Positions 28,100-36,084 of a DNA stretch of 64,000 nucleotides are shown in pieces; positions within the stretch are counted from its first letter, which is position 1; each line of letters starts with the position of its first letter. The position numbers and the translations under genes were made by a program. The DNA comes from Rossellomorea sp. SC111 (GTDB taxonomy: Bacteria; Bacillota; Bacilli; Bacillales; Bacillaceae_B). The stretch lies in contig NZ_JANIOC010000016.1 in assembly GCF_024733565.1 (NCBI RefSeq), positions 34,446 through 98,445 of the forward strand. The letters are read 5' to 3'. The notes under the pieces were generated by a model. It ran no database searches, was not told where the DNA came from, and worked only from the letters and a program-made list of their open reading frames with translations.

Positions 28100-29693
28100 C
28101 TGTATTCCCTCCAATCATGGGAAAGGCAAGCTGAAATACTGTTCCTTCCCCTGGGGTTGATTTTACTTGTATATGGCCGTTCGATTTTTCCACGACACTG
28201 TGAATTAAGTGGAGTCCGAGCCCCGAACCGTCTTTTCCTTTGGTCGTGTATCCACGTGTAAATAACTGAGGCATCTGTTCTTCTGAAATACCGATTCCAT
28301 TGTCTTCTACCTCAATATGGAACGTATCTGGATCTTCTTTCAAATAGACGTGTACGTACTTTGATTCTTCCGTGGTGTCCTTTAACGCATATAAACTATT
28401 TTCGATCAGGTTCCCTAAGAGGATGACAAAATCATGTTCATCCAGCAGGGAAGGAAGGGAGGTTAGATCACTATCGGAATCAATCTGAACCTCAATTCCC
28501 AGTTCCCGTCCACGCCTGATTTTACCCAACAAAAGACCCGTCAACCGATCAAGCTTGATTCGCTCGGCTAAGAACGCGGAGAGATCCTCCTCTTCCCGGG
28601 AAGATTGGAAAATATAATCCAGAGCCTTCTCATTCTCTTCAAGTTGAATCAGTCCCGCGACGGTATGTAATGCATTTTGATGTTCATGGTTTTGTACTCG
28701 TAATGCATCGACGAACTCCTTGACTCCCGTCAGTTCCTCTGCAAGCCTGGTCATCTCTGTTCGATCCTGGAACACGGCAACCGCCCCTACAATACTTTCA
28801 TTTACCAAAATCGGAACCCTCGAACTTAGGATGATCCTGTTGTTTAATGTCATTTCTTCATGATAGACAGGTTCCCTCGTTCTCAGAACGTCTGGTAGAT
28901 TAAAAGAAGGGAGGACTTCATCAATATACTTTCCGGCAGGATTATCCTTAATGAGTAATATTTCTTTCGCCTTTTCATTAAAAACGGTCAGTCTTTGTTG
29001 ATTATCAATGGCGATGATTCCTTCATTCATGGCTTGGAATGTTGCGGTACGTTCCACAAGAAGCCTGCCGATTTCATGTGGCTCAAGCTGAAAGGTGTCT
29101 TTCTTGATTTGTCCCGCTAACAACCAGGAACCCATCATGCCGAATAAAAGGGTGATCGTTCCTATAATGATCAATTCATTCTTTAGATTGCTCATAATAT
29201 CGAAGGTGGAAGGGAGCAGGATGGCTACAACGACCACACCGATTTGTTGATGTTCAGGATTCATGACAGGAACGAATCCCCTCACAGCCGTGCCGAGTTC
29301 ACCTTTCGCCGTTGAGACGTAACTATGTTCCGCAAAGGCGGGGCCTTCATCCTTACCGGCGGATATGGTGCCGAGCTGCTCTTCCGATGGATGGGAGTAG
29401 CGGATCCGATTCATATTGAGTACGACAATATAGTCCGATCCATTAACGGTGCGGATGTTTTCCACCACCGGCTGAATTTCCTTCCATCCAAGGGAATCTT
29501 CCAGGTGGCTTTGAACGGTCGGTAGGTTGGCTACTGTCCTCGCCGTAATAAGGGCCTGATTCCCTAATTCTTCTTTTTTCATCTCGATCGCTTTTCCGAC
29601 AAAAATAATGAATCCGATTAATAGGGCAAATAAGACAACCCCGAAGGATAATATCGTCATTTTCCAGCGAATGGGCATTTGTTTTCGATTCAT
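28083..29693 (-). CDS. Sensor histidine kinase of the DctS/CitA/DcuS type
   Basis: Membrane kinase sensing an extracellular carboxylate-like ligand. Two membrane helices (about 13-35 and 175-198) bracket an extracellular PAS-like sensor (PTVQSHLEDSLGWKEIQ...IVVLNMNRIRYSHP). A cytoplasmic PAS domain follows (ATFQAMNEGIIAIDNQQ). The H-box NHEHQNALHTVAGL carries the phosphorylated His in the form typical of the citrate/dicarboxylate kinases, then come N-box LGNLIENSLYAL and VEDNGIGIS. ATG 29693 gives 536 residues, as expected for the family. It is divergent from the DctP-type gene at 29769. Confidence 0.92.
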   Translation of the reverse strand: MNRKQMPIRWKMTILSFGVVLFALLIGFIIFVGKAIEMKKEELGNQALITARTVANLPTVQSHLEDSLGWKEIQPVVENIRTVNGSDYIVVLNMNRIRYSHPSEEQLGTISAGKDEGPAFAEHSYVSTAKGELGTAVRGFVPVMNPEHQQIGVVVVAILLPSTFDIMSNLKNELIIIGTITLLFGMMGSWLLAGQIKKDTFQLEPHEIGRLLVERTATFQAMNEGIIAIDNQQRLTVFNEKAKEILLIKDNPAGKYIDEVLPSFNLPDVLRTREPVYHEEMTLNNRIILSSRVPILVNESIVGAVAVFQDRTEMTRLAEELTGVKEFVDALRVQNHEHQNALHTVAGLIQLEENEKALDYIFQSSREEEDLSAFLAERIKLDRLTGLLLGKIRRGRELGIEVQIDSDSDLTSLPSLLDEHDFVILLGNLIENSLYALKDTTEESKYVHVYLKEDPDTFHIEVEDNGIGISEEQMPQLFTRGYTTKGKDGSGLGLHLIHSVVEKSNGHIQVKSTPGEGTVFQLAFPMIGGNTDDETN

Positions 29694-29768
29694 TCTGAAT
29701 ATTCCTTCCTCTTTGTTCAAAGTTATTGTACCATTTTTAATAGAATCTGAAAGAGGAGGGTTCCCCTG

Positions 29769-30824
29769 ATGAGAACCTTTTTGTTCATTGGCCTCTTTAT
29801 CCTGACAGGGATAGTGACCGCCTATGTGGTTGGATTTCAAACACGGGATGGGTTTTCGGCAGAATATGACGATGATCAGGAAAAGATGAAGGATCAAATC
29901 GTGATTAAAGTGAGTCATGTCGTTTCGGAAAATACCCCTAAAGGAAAAGCGGTTCGGCGATTTAAAGCGCTTGTAGAAGAAAATACAAAGGGAAAAGTGA
30001 AGGTGGAAATCTATCCGAACGGATCCCTGTATTCGGATATCAGTGAGTGGGAGGCCCTTAAGAATAATAATGTGCAGATGATCATCCCGGCCACATCGAA
30101 AGTATCTCAATATGTTCCTGAGTTCTGCCTATTTGATTTACCTTTTGCCTTCGATAGCTATAGCCAGGTTCAGCAAGCTTTTGAAGGGAGGATTGGAGAG
30201 ATTTTACTGGAAAAAGCAGAAAAGCGTGAACATGTAAAGGGTGTCACCTTTTGGTATAACGGGTTTAAACAAATAACAAATAATCAGCGTCCTTTACTAA
30301 CCCCCGCTGATTTTAATCGACTACACTTCCGCACAATGCCAAGTGAAGTCATAAAGAAGCAATACCAAATAATGGGGGCGGCTGTAAGTGATCTCCCTTT
30401 TAATAAAACCTATGAAAATCTTGAGGTCGGCTTCATTGATGGACAGGAAAATACTATATCCAATATATACTCCAAGAAGCTCTATGATCATCAATCCTAC
30501 CTCACCGTCAGCAACCATTCGTACTTGGGTTATGCTGTATTAATGAATGAAGAATTTTGGAATGAGTTACCCGAAGAGTACCAGGTGAAAATCAAGGAGG
30601 CCATGATCCAAACCACAGACTGGATCCGACGGCATTCCATTGAAATGAATGATGAGCAAATGCGGGAGTTGAAGAGAAACACCGATTTGGATATTCATAT
30701 TCTGCTGAATTCAGAGAAAGAAGAGTGGAGAGAGAAGCTGGCTCCTTTATATGAGGAGTATGAAGATGTCTTTGGGGAGGAATTGATGGGGGAGATGGGT
30801 GAAATAAACGGCAGACCTCGATGA
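29769..30824 (+). CDS. DctP-family TRAP solute-binding protein, likely a DctB-like sensor partner
   Basis: Solute-binding protein of the classic DctP/DctB family, 351 residues, with an uncleaved-looking N-terminal hydrophobic anchor (residues 3-24). Family signatures include VIKVSHVVSENTPKGKAVRRFKALVEE, YPNGSLYSD, FDLPFAF and LHFRTMPSEVIKKQY. There is no DctP-type permease pair here: the neighbouring TRAP permease belongs to the TAXI class and has its own receptor. In B. subtilis the similar DctB works with the DctS/DctR two-component system as an accessory sensor for dicarboxylates. The divergent DctS/DctR-like genes 75 nt away suggest the same role. GAGGAGGG precedes ATG 29769. Confidence 0.88.
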   Translation: MRTFLFIGLFILTGIVTAYVVGFQTRDGFSAEYDDDQEKMKDQIVIKVSHVVSENTPKGKAVRRFKALVEENTKGKVKVEIYPNGSLYSDISEWEALKNNNVQMIIPATSKVSQYVPEFCLFDLPFAFDSYSQVQQAFEGRIGEILLEKAEKREHVKGVTFWYNGFKQITNNQRPLLTPADFNRLHFRTMPSEVIKKQYQIMGAAVSDLPFNKTYENLEVGFIDGQENTISNIYSKKLYDHQSYLTVSNHSYLGYAVLMNEEFWNELPEEYQVKIKEAMIQTTDWIRRHSIEMNDEQMRELKRNTDLDIHILLNSEKEEWREKLAPLYEEYEDVFGEELMGEMGEINGRPR

Positions 30825-30851
30825 ATGTAAGTTAGTTAGTATTATTAATTA

Positions 30852-31064
30852 TTAGGGATGAAGTTCTCTTTTATGTTCCCAGTTTTCCTTTACAAGAATC
30901 GTCATGTTATCCTGGGTATCCTGCTGATTTTCTTCGAGTACGGTCATTCTGGATACGAGCTTGTCCATGCGGTTTTCGATTTTCCTCATTCGCTCATTCA
31001 TGTTGTTTTCAAAACGAGTCATTTGTCCTTGAAGTTCTCTTATGGCCTGTAAAATCTGATCCAT
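30852..31064 (-). CDS. Small coiled-coil protein of unknown function
   Basis: A 70-residue charged protein. The heptad-like MDQILQAIRELQGQMTRFEN...MRKIENRMDKLVSRMTVLEENQ predicts one long coiled coil with no membrane segment. ATG 31064 has AAGGTGG about 11 nt upstream; a GTG at 31079 would add five residues. It is convergent with the DctB-like gene. No function can be assigned. Confidence 0.65.
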   Translation of the reverse strand: MDQILQAIRELQGQMTRFENNMNERMRKIENRMDKLVSRMTVLEENQQDTQDNMTILVKENWEHKRELHP

Positions 31065-31239
31065 CCTATTTTTTACCACCTTCTACTTATTTCAACACAG
31101 AATCTGGGAATATTACCTTCACAATCATTGAAAAAAATCTACCCTTACAGATACGGTTTTGCTTTTGAATATGGTAATATAAGAAAATGTAAAGAGAGAT
31201 AACAAGGAACCACATTACATAGAGTTAGGAGAATGATCA

Positions 31240-32166
31240 ATGAGTAAAACACTAATTTTCGGACACAAAAATCCAGACACAGATACCATCACTTCGGCAC
31301 TTGTATATGCTGATTTAAAATCGAAAGTAGGCATGGACGTGGAGCCGGTTCGTCTAGGTGAAGTGAACGGTGAAACACAATACGCCCTTGATTACTTTAA
31401 AGTCGATGCACCGCGCTTAGTAGAAAAGGTTGCCGCTGAGACGGATACGGTCATCCTGGTTGACCATAACGAGCGCCAGCAGAGTGCCGAGGACATCGAG
31501 GAAGTGCGCGTTCTTGAAGTCATCGATCACCACCGCATCGCGAACTTCGAAACGGCCGATCCTTTGTACTACCGTGCTGAGCCGGTTGGATGTACGGCAA
31601 CGATCTTAAACAAGATCTACAAGGAAAAGGGAGTAGTAGTCACGAAGGAAATGGCTGGATTGATGCTTTCTGCGATCATCTCGGATTCTCTATTATTTAA
31701 ATCTCCAACGTGTACGGAAGAAGACGTGGAGGCTGCAAATGAGCTGGCTGACATCGCAGGGGTAGACCTACAAGTGTACGGCTTGGAAATGCTGAAGGCA
31801 GGCGCCAACATGAGCACGAAATCAGTCGCTGAGCTTGTGACTCTTGATGCAAAAGAATTCTCCATGGGTAACGCCAAAGTGGAAGTGGCTCAAATCAACG
31901 TGGTCGATGTGAATGATGTATTCGGACGCCAGGCAGAAGTCGAAGCGGCCATGGAAACGCTGATCAAGGAAAAAGGACTGGATCTATTCCTTCTTGTCGT
32001 AACGGACATCCTGGAAAACGACTCGACGGCTCTTGCCCTTGGAAGCAAATCGGCTGAAGTGGAGAAAGCGTTCAGCGTCACGCTTCAAAACAACACGGCT
32101 TTATTAAAAGGCGTGGTATCCCGTAAGAAGCAGATCGTCCCTGTATTGACGGATGCGATGAAATAA
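31240..32166 (+). CDS. ppaC: Manganese-dependent inorganic pyrophosphatase
   Basis: Cytoplasmic family II pyrophosphatase of the DHH superfamily that hydrolyses PPi to phosphate. The N-terminus [21 protein letters not shown] contains the metal-binding HxNPDTD motif; VILVDHNER (DHN) and [10 protein letters not shown] (DHH) supply more ligands near residues 75 and 98. The C-terminal DHHA2 domain has the substrate-binding [10 protein letters not shown] (SRKKQ). Length 308 residues is normal. It is a single gene with a terminator just after the stop. Confidence 0.96.
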   Translation: MSKTLIFGHKNPDTDTITSALVYADLKSKVGMDVEPVRLGEVNGETQYALDYFKVDAPRLVEKVAAETDTVILVDHNERQQSAEDIEEVRVLEVIDHHRIANFETADPLYYRAEPVGCTATILNKIYKEKGVVVTKEMAGLMLSAIISDSLLFKSPTCTEEDVEAANELADIAGVDLQVYGLEMLKAGANMSTKSVAELVTLDAKEFSMGNAKVEVAQINVVDVNDVFGRQAEVEAAMETLIKEKGLDLFLLVVTDILENDSTALALGSKSAEVEKAFSVTLQNNTALLKGVVSRKKQIVPVLTDAMK

Positions 32167-32173
32167 GAAATTG

Positions 32174-32205
32174 GAAGGGGCAGTCTTTTGGCTGCTTCTT
32201 TTTTA
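32174..32205 (+). terminator. Terminator after ppaC
   Basis: AAGGGGCAG (32175-32183) pairs with CTGCTTCTT (32192-32200), including G-U pairs, followed by a T run. Confidence 0.75.
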
Positions 32206-32229
32206 TATCTACAAAGGGAGAGGTCCAGC

Positions 32230-32619
32230 ATGAAATTCAAAAAAATCCACCACATTGCCATCATTTGCTCGAATTACACAAAATCTAAAGACTTTTACGT
32301 CAACAAACTCGGGTTCGATATAAAGCAGGAAATATACAGGGAAGAAAGGGATTCTTATAAACTCGACCTTATGTTAAACGGAGAGTATATCATCGAACTC
32401 TTCTCATTCCCTGAAGCCCCGGCACGTCCGAGTTATCCGGAAGCACGAGGGCTGCGCCATCTAGCCTTTGAAGTGGAGGATATAGAGGAATCCGTAAAGG
32501 AGTTAAATCAAAAGGGGATTGAAACCGAAGAAATAAGGATAGATCCCTATACTCATAAACCATTCACGTTTTTCGAAGATCCGGATGGACTGCCGTTGGA
32601 GCTATATGAAATCAGCTAG
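32230..32619 (+). CDS. VOC-superfamily (glyoxalase/dioxygenase-fold) protein
   Basis: A 129-residue protein with the vicinal-oxygen-chelate fold: KKIHHIAIICSNYTKSKDFYVNKLGF at the start and LRHLAFEVEDIEESVKELNQKGIETE in the middle, ending with a metal-ligand type FFEDPDGLPLELYE. His 7, His ~78 and Glu ~126 are candidate metal ligands. ATG 32230 follows AAGGGAGAGG. The family includes YaeR-like proteins of uncertain substrate. The G of its TAG stop is the first base of a GAGGTCCGTCCCTC repeat arm. Confidence 0.85.
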   Translation: MKFKKIHHIAIICSNYTKSKDFYVNKLGFDIKQEIYREERDSYKLDLMLNGEYIIELFSFPEAPARPSYPEARGLRHLAFEVEDIEESVKELNQKGIETEEIRIDPYTHKPFTFFEDPDGLPLELYEIS

Positions 32620-32632
32620 AGGTCCGTCCCTC
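32619..32632. repeat. Single arm of the GAGGGACGGACCTC repeat family
   Basis: GAGGTCCGTCCCTC begins at the last base of the VOC stop codon. No partner arm is found nearby. The same fusion with a TAG stop is seen at metQ. Confidence 0.7.
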
Positions 32633-32693
32633 AAAAAAAGAGCACTTCCCATTGAGAGAAGTGCTGTCCAAAGGTATTGTAATTTGTCGTTAG
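32633..32693. repeat. Regulator-tail repeat R, copy 1
   Basis: A hairpin AGCACTTC/GAAGTGCT (32641-32665) preceded by seven As and followed by GGTATTGTAATTTGTCGTTA. On the minus strand hairpin plus T run is an intrinsic terminator. Copies lie at 32826 and 34858. In one frame it reads KKSTS, like the C-terminus KESTS of the regulator ending at 34881. Confidence 0.75.
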
Positions 32694-32821
32694 ATTCATT
32701 TAAACATAAATCGAGTTTTGAAGGATTGGGGATATAGCACGATTATCATTGGAAAACAGAGGGGTTTCTAGGGATTTCAGTTGTTTTATACACAAATATA
32801 AAGATATTAATATTTGAGGTT
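32694..32821. promoter_or_regulatory. Orphan regulator promoter/operator region
   Basis: This stretch resembles the leaders of the regulators at 33025 and 35057, including AAATATAAAGATATTAATATT (32795-32815 region) with the palindrome ATATTAATAT (32804-32813) and a GAGG site, but no regulator gene follows. It looks like the leader of a deleted paralogue. Confidence 0.6.
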
Positions 32822-32875
32822 ATGGAAAAAAAGAGCACTTCCCACGAGGAGAAGTGCCATCAAAAGGTATTGTAA
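32822..32875 (+). pseudogene. Remnant of a deleted fourth HTH-TPR regulator
   Basis: ATG 32822, placed after a regulator-type leader, runs directly into repeat R copy 2 and stops after 17 codons (MEKKSTSHEEKCHQKVL). The KSTS residues are in the same frame as KESTSL at the end of the regulator that stops at 34881. This is what an internal deletion removing almost the whole coding region between start and tail would leave. It is an inference from three-way comparison. Confidence 0.6.
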
Positions 32876-32886
32876 TTTGTCGTTAA
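32826..32886. repeat. Regulator-tail repeat R, copy 2
   Basis: Hairpin GCACTTC/GAAGTGC (32835-32857) preceded by seven As and followed by AAAAGGTATTGTAATTTGTCGTTA, nearly identical to copies 1 and 3. Confidence 0.75.
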
Positions 32887-32993
32887 GACTATTAAAACAT
32901 AGATTCAAAATGCATGTATTGGCGGCATATGTTTCTGAGAATGAATGTATGTCGATAATCCTAAAAAAATTGCCTGTTTTCTGATAAAATATT

Positions 32994-33009
32994 AAAATAT
33001 TAATATTTT
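32994..33009. promoter_or_regulatory. Palindromic operator candidate before the first HTH-TPR regulator
   Basis: AAAATATTAATATTTT is a perfect 16-nt palindrome ending a few bases before AGGAGGTGG. A possible promoter TTGCCT-17-TAAAAT overlaps it. Its core ATATTAATAT recurs at 32804 and 35030 before the other copies, suggesting autoregulation. Confidence 0.5.
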
Positions 33010-33024
33010 TTAGGAGGTGGACTT

Positions 33025-33912
33025 ATGGACTATTCAGTTATTGGGAAAAAGATAAAGGAATTAAGGAAAGTCGTCGGTTTGACTCAGGGAGAATTGGCAG
33101 AGGGAATATGTACCCAAGCTCTGATCAGCCGGATAGAGAAGGGGGATATATATCCGAGCGCAACGTCTCTCTATCAAATTTCAAGAAAGCTCGGCGTCGA
33201 TGTGAACTACTTTTTTGAGATTGGGTTGACTCCCCGGCTGGATTATGTGAGAGAGGTTGAGCGACAACTAAAGAAGCTGAGAGTGAAATTGAAATATGAT
33301 GAAATCCTTGAGATTGTCAAAACCGAAGAAAAGAACCCTCTATTTCTAAAGGATGAAACCAACCTTCAACTTCTTTATTGGCATAGAGGAATCTATGTGA
33401 ATGAGGTCGAAAAAAATAAAGACGAAGCTCTGATCGTATTAGAGAGGGCACTCTCACTGACCTTTAACAAGAAAAAGGCCATGTCGGAGCGTGAAATGAA
33501 TATTTTGATCAGTATGGGAATCCTGGAATTCAGCCGACGCAACCATGAACGGGCGTTAGAAATTTACGAAGACGTCAATGCCGCTTTGACTTACAATGAC
33601 CAACTTAGCGATAAGTCCATCAAAACCAGACTGTTGTATAATATCGCCAGGGTACTGACGAGACTTGGAAAGTATCACGAATCCACCAAGTATTGTGAAG
33701 AAGGCATTCGCTGGATCATAGAAGAAGAGAATTTATATGGCTTCGCTCAATTGAATTATCATATCGGATATAACCTGGAACTGGAAGAGAAGTACGGGGA
33801 GGCTCTACCTTACCTCGTTAAGGCTGCTATGTTGTTTGACATTCAATATAATACAACGTTAGCTACTTTTATCGAAGGGAAGATAGAAGAACTTAAAGCA
33901 AAAATATATTGA
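33025..33912 (+). CDS. HTH-TPR transcriptional regulator (RNPP/NprR-like), paralogue 1
   Basis: Predicted cytoplasmic regulator of 295 residues. Residues 5-65 form an Xre-type helix-turn-helix (IGKKIKELRKVVGLTQGELAEGICTQALISRIEKGD), very like NprR and PlcR. The rest is helical with TPR-like repeats (IKTRLLYNIARVLTRLGKYHESTKYCEEGIRWI near 205). Such proteins often bind short signalling peptides, but no pre-peptide gene with a secretion signal was found here. AGGAGGTGG precedes ATG 33025. Paralogues follow at 33964 and 35057. Confidence 0.88.
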   Translation: MDYSVIGKKIKELRKVVGLTQGELAEGICTQALISRIEKGDIYPSATSLYQISRKLGVDVNYFFEIGLTPRLDYVREVERQLKKLRVKLKYDEILEIVKTEEKNPLFLKDETNLQLLYWHRGIYVNEVEKNKDEALIVLERALSLTFNKKKAMSEREMNILISMGILEFSRRNHERALEIYEDVNAALTYNDQLSDKSIKTRLLYNIARVLTRLGKYHESTKYCEEGIRWIIEEENLYGFAQLNYHIGYNLELEEKYGEALPYLVKAAMLFDIQYNTTLATFIEGKIEELKAKIY

Positions 33913-33963
33913 AACAAATAATCGGACAGAATCGTATTCCTTAATAAAGAGGGGGGCGGAGGC

Positions 33964-34881
33964 GTGAATTATTCCATCATTGGTAATAAGATAAAGGAAT
34001 TACGTCAGGTGGTAGATATTACTCAAGGTGAATTAGCTGATGGAATCTGTACTCAGGCTTTGATTAGTAGAATGGAAAAGGGAGATATATATCCCAATGC
34101 TACTACTCTCTATCAGATTTCCAAGAAACTTGGAGTGGATGTGAACTATTTCTTTGAAATCGGAATGACTCCCCGTCTCGATTACATTCAAGAAGTGGAA
34201 AGACAACTTCGTAAATTGCGGATTAATCATCAATATATCGAAATGATGGAAATGGTCAAAAACGAAGAGGATAATCCATTATTCAAAGACAACGTAAATG
34301 CGCAACTTCTTTGTTGGCATAAGGGGATCTATCAATTTGAAGTTGTAAAAGATCAGGATACTGCTTTTGACCTTTTACACAAGGCATTTCACCTGACTGC
34401 TGATAGTAAAAAAGTGTTGTCAGAAAGAGAAATGGAAATCCTTCTCACCCTCGGGGCTTTTCATTTCAGTAATGAAAATTATCAAAAGTCACTCTGTCAC
34501 TATTCTGAAGTGAAGGCAGCAGTATCTAATGCAGAATGGTTGCAGGATAAATCGATCAAAACGAGGCTCCTGTACAACATGGCAAGAGTTTACACAAGGC
34601 TTGGAGATTATCAGGAATCCATTCAATATTGTAAAAAGGCAATCAAGTGGATCATTAAAGAAGAGCATATGTATGGGTTTGCTCAACTCCATTATCATTT
34701 AGGATATAACCTTGAGCTTCAAGGTGAATATGAAAAAGCTTTTCCTTATTATAAAAAGGCTGCCGCTTTTTTTGAAATTCAAAACAATTTAGAATTTGTG
34801 CGGTTTATCAGAAGGAAAATAGACCAACTTAGGAATGAATCAGGAAAGATATCTTCACAAAAAGAGAGCACTTCCCTCTAG
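33964..34881 (+). CDS. HTH-TPR transcriptional regulator (RNPP/NprR-like), paralogue 2
   Basis: A 305-residue paralogue of the gene before it, sharing the HTH (IKELRQVVDITQGELADGICTQALISRMEKG) and TPR-like helices (KSIKTRLLYNMARVYTRLGDYQESIQYCKKAI). It starts at GTG 33964 behind a G-rich site, only 51 nt after paralogue 1 and without its own palindromic leader, so the two are probably co-transcribed. Its last codons (SSQKESTSL) lie inside repeat R copy 3. Codon choice is more AT-rich than in paralogue 1. Targets and ligand are unknown. Confidence 0.88.
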   Translation: MNYSIIGNKIKELRQVVDITQGELADGICTQALISRMEKGDIYPNATTLYQISKKLGVDVNYFFEIGMTPRLDYIQEVERQLRKLRINHQYIEMMEMVKNEEDNPLFKDNVNAQLLCWHKGIYQFEVVKDQDTAFDLLHKAFHLTADSKKVLSEREMEILLTLGAFHFSNENYQKSLCHYSEVKAAVSNAEWLQDKSIKTRLLYNMARVYTRLGDYQESIQYCKKAIKWIIKEEHMYGFAQLHYHLGYNLELQGEYEKAFPYYKKAAAFFEIQNNLEFVRFIRRKIDQLRNESGKISSQKESTSL

Positions 34882-34919
34882 GAGAAGTACTATCAAAAGG
34901 TATTGTAATTTGTCGTTAG
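34858..34919. repeat. Regulator-tail repeat R, copy 3
   Basis: Hairpin AGCACTTC/GAAGTACT (34867-34891, one mismatch) followed by AAAAGGTATTGTAATTTGTCGTTAG. It overlaps the final codons and stop of paralogue 2. On the minus strand it is a terminator with a T run. Confidence 0.75.
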
Positions 34920-35027
34920 GTTTATTAAATCATAAGGAAGAAATGTATGTAGTCGTGTTCTCGGCTATTGAGGCTAACTAGGATCTGATTTCTCTGCAAA
35001 AATGGCATGTTTTCATTGGAAATATAA

Positions 35028-35043
35028 AGATATTAATATTTTA
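35028..35043. promoter_or_regulatory. Palindromic operator candidate before the third HTH-TPR regulator
   Basis: AGATATTAATATTTTA contains ATATTAATAT (35030-35039) right before AAGGAGGTGG, as in front of paralogue 1 and the deleted copy. Confidence 0.5.
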
Positions 35044-35056
35044 AGGAGGTGGGGTT

Positions 35057-35950
35057 TTGGATTACTCAATCATTGGTAAAAAGATAAAGGAGTTGCGAAA
35101 GGTCGTTGGGTTAACGCAAGGGGATCTAGCGGAAGGAATTTGTACGCAGGCGTTAGTCAGCCGCATAGAAAAAGGGGACATTTACCCAAGTGCTACTGCT
35201 CTTTATCAAATTTCCGAAAAACTTGGGGTGGACGTCAACTACTTCTTTGAAATCGGAACAACACCACGATTAGACTATGTGAAAGAAGTCGAGCATCAAT
35301 TGAGACATTACAGAGTGAGGTTAATGTACGATGAAATGATTGAAATGGTAAGGGCAGAAGAGAAAAATCCCCTCTTTTCTAAAAATAAAACCAATCTCCA
35401 ATTGCTTTATTGGCATAAAAGTATTTATCTATTTGAAATAGAAAAAGACCAGCAGAAAGGGCTGGCTCTTTTGCAAGAAGCACTTTCATTAACTACAAAT
35501 AAAAAGCGGGCCATGACAGAACGAGAAATCGAAATACATATGACCTTAGGGGTTTTTGAATATGGACAAGGAAATCTAGAGGAGTCTTTAACGTTATATG
35601 AGGAAGTTAGATCTGCCTTACAATCAAGTACACAACTTCATGATAAGTCGATTAAAACGAGATTGCTCTATAATATTGCCAGAACTTTAACCAGATTAGG
35701 AAAGTACAAAGAGTCCAATTCCTACTGTGATCAGGCAATCAAATGGTGTCTGGAAGAGGAACATTTATTTGGTTTGGGCGAGCTTTATTATCATACTGGA
35801 TACAATTATGAACTAGAGGGAGAACTAGAAAAAGCCTTATCATTCATAGAGAAATCCATTTTAATATTTGACATGTACGAAGATGACCGGTACCACCACT
35901 ACCTTCAAAAAAAGCGGGAAGACATCTCTCGTAAATTGGGAATCTTATGA
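35057..35950 (+). CDS. HTH-TPR transcriptional regulator (RNPP/NprR-like), paralogue 3
   Basis: A 297-residue paralogue with the same layout: HTH at the N-terminus (IKELRKVVGLTQGDLAEGICTQALVSRIEKG) and TPR-like helices (KSIKTRLLYNIARTLTRLGKYKESNSYCDQ). The start is TTG 35057 behind AAGGAGGTGG, a less efficient start than in paralogue 1. The HTH recognition helices of the three are almost identical, so they may bind the same sites, while the TPR parts have diverged and could sense different ligands. No R repeat follows this copy. Confidence 0.88.
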   Translation: MDYSIIGKKIKELRKVVGLTQGDLAEGICTQALVSRIEKGDIYPSATALYQISEKLGVDVNYFFEIGTTPRLDYVKEVEHQLRHYRVRLMYDEMIEMVRAEEKNPLFSKNKTNLQLLYWHKSIYLFEIEKDQQKGLALLQEALSLTTNKKRAMTEREIEIHMTLGVFEYGQGNLEESLTLYEEVRSALQSSTQLHDKSIKTRLLYNIARTLTRLGKYKESNSYCDQAIKWCLEEEHLFGLGELYYHTGYNYELEGELEKALSFIEKSILIFDMYEDDRYHHYLQKKREDISRKLGIL

Positions 35951-36084
35951 AATGGGTGTGTACCCTCTTTTGTGAATCCTCATTGGCGCTTCATGACACC
36001 ATGAATAGTTCGAGAAGCTCTTTTATTTTTCATACATCTTGCATGTCCCTCATAAGATGAACTGTAGGTGAGGGGGGTGGATGT

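Noticed and set aside
32636..34917. A reading frame KEHFPxxEVxSKGIVICR-stop kept open in all three R repeats, as a possible signalling peptide
   Set aside because: None of the three copies has a start codon or ribosome-binding site in that frame and there is no secretion signal. The frame with ATG in copy 2 is a different one, matching the regulator tail.
32912..34971. Short ORFs of 24 and 12 codons upstream of regulators 1 and 3 as Phr/PapR-like pre-peptides
   Set aside because: They are not similar to each other, lack a hydrophobic export signal, and only one has a weak ribosome-binding site.
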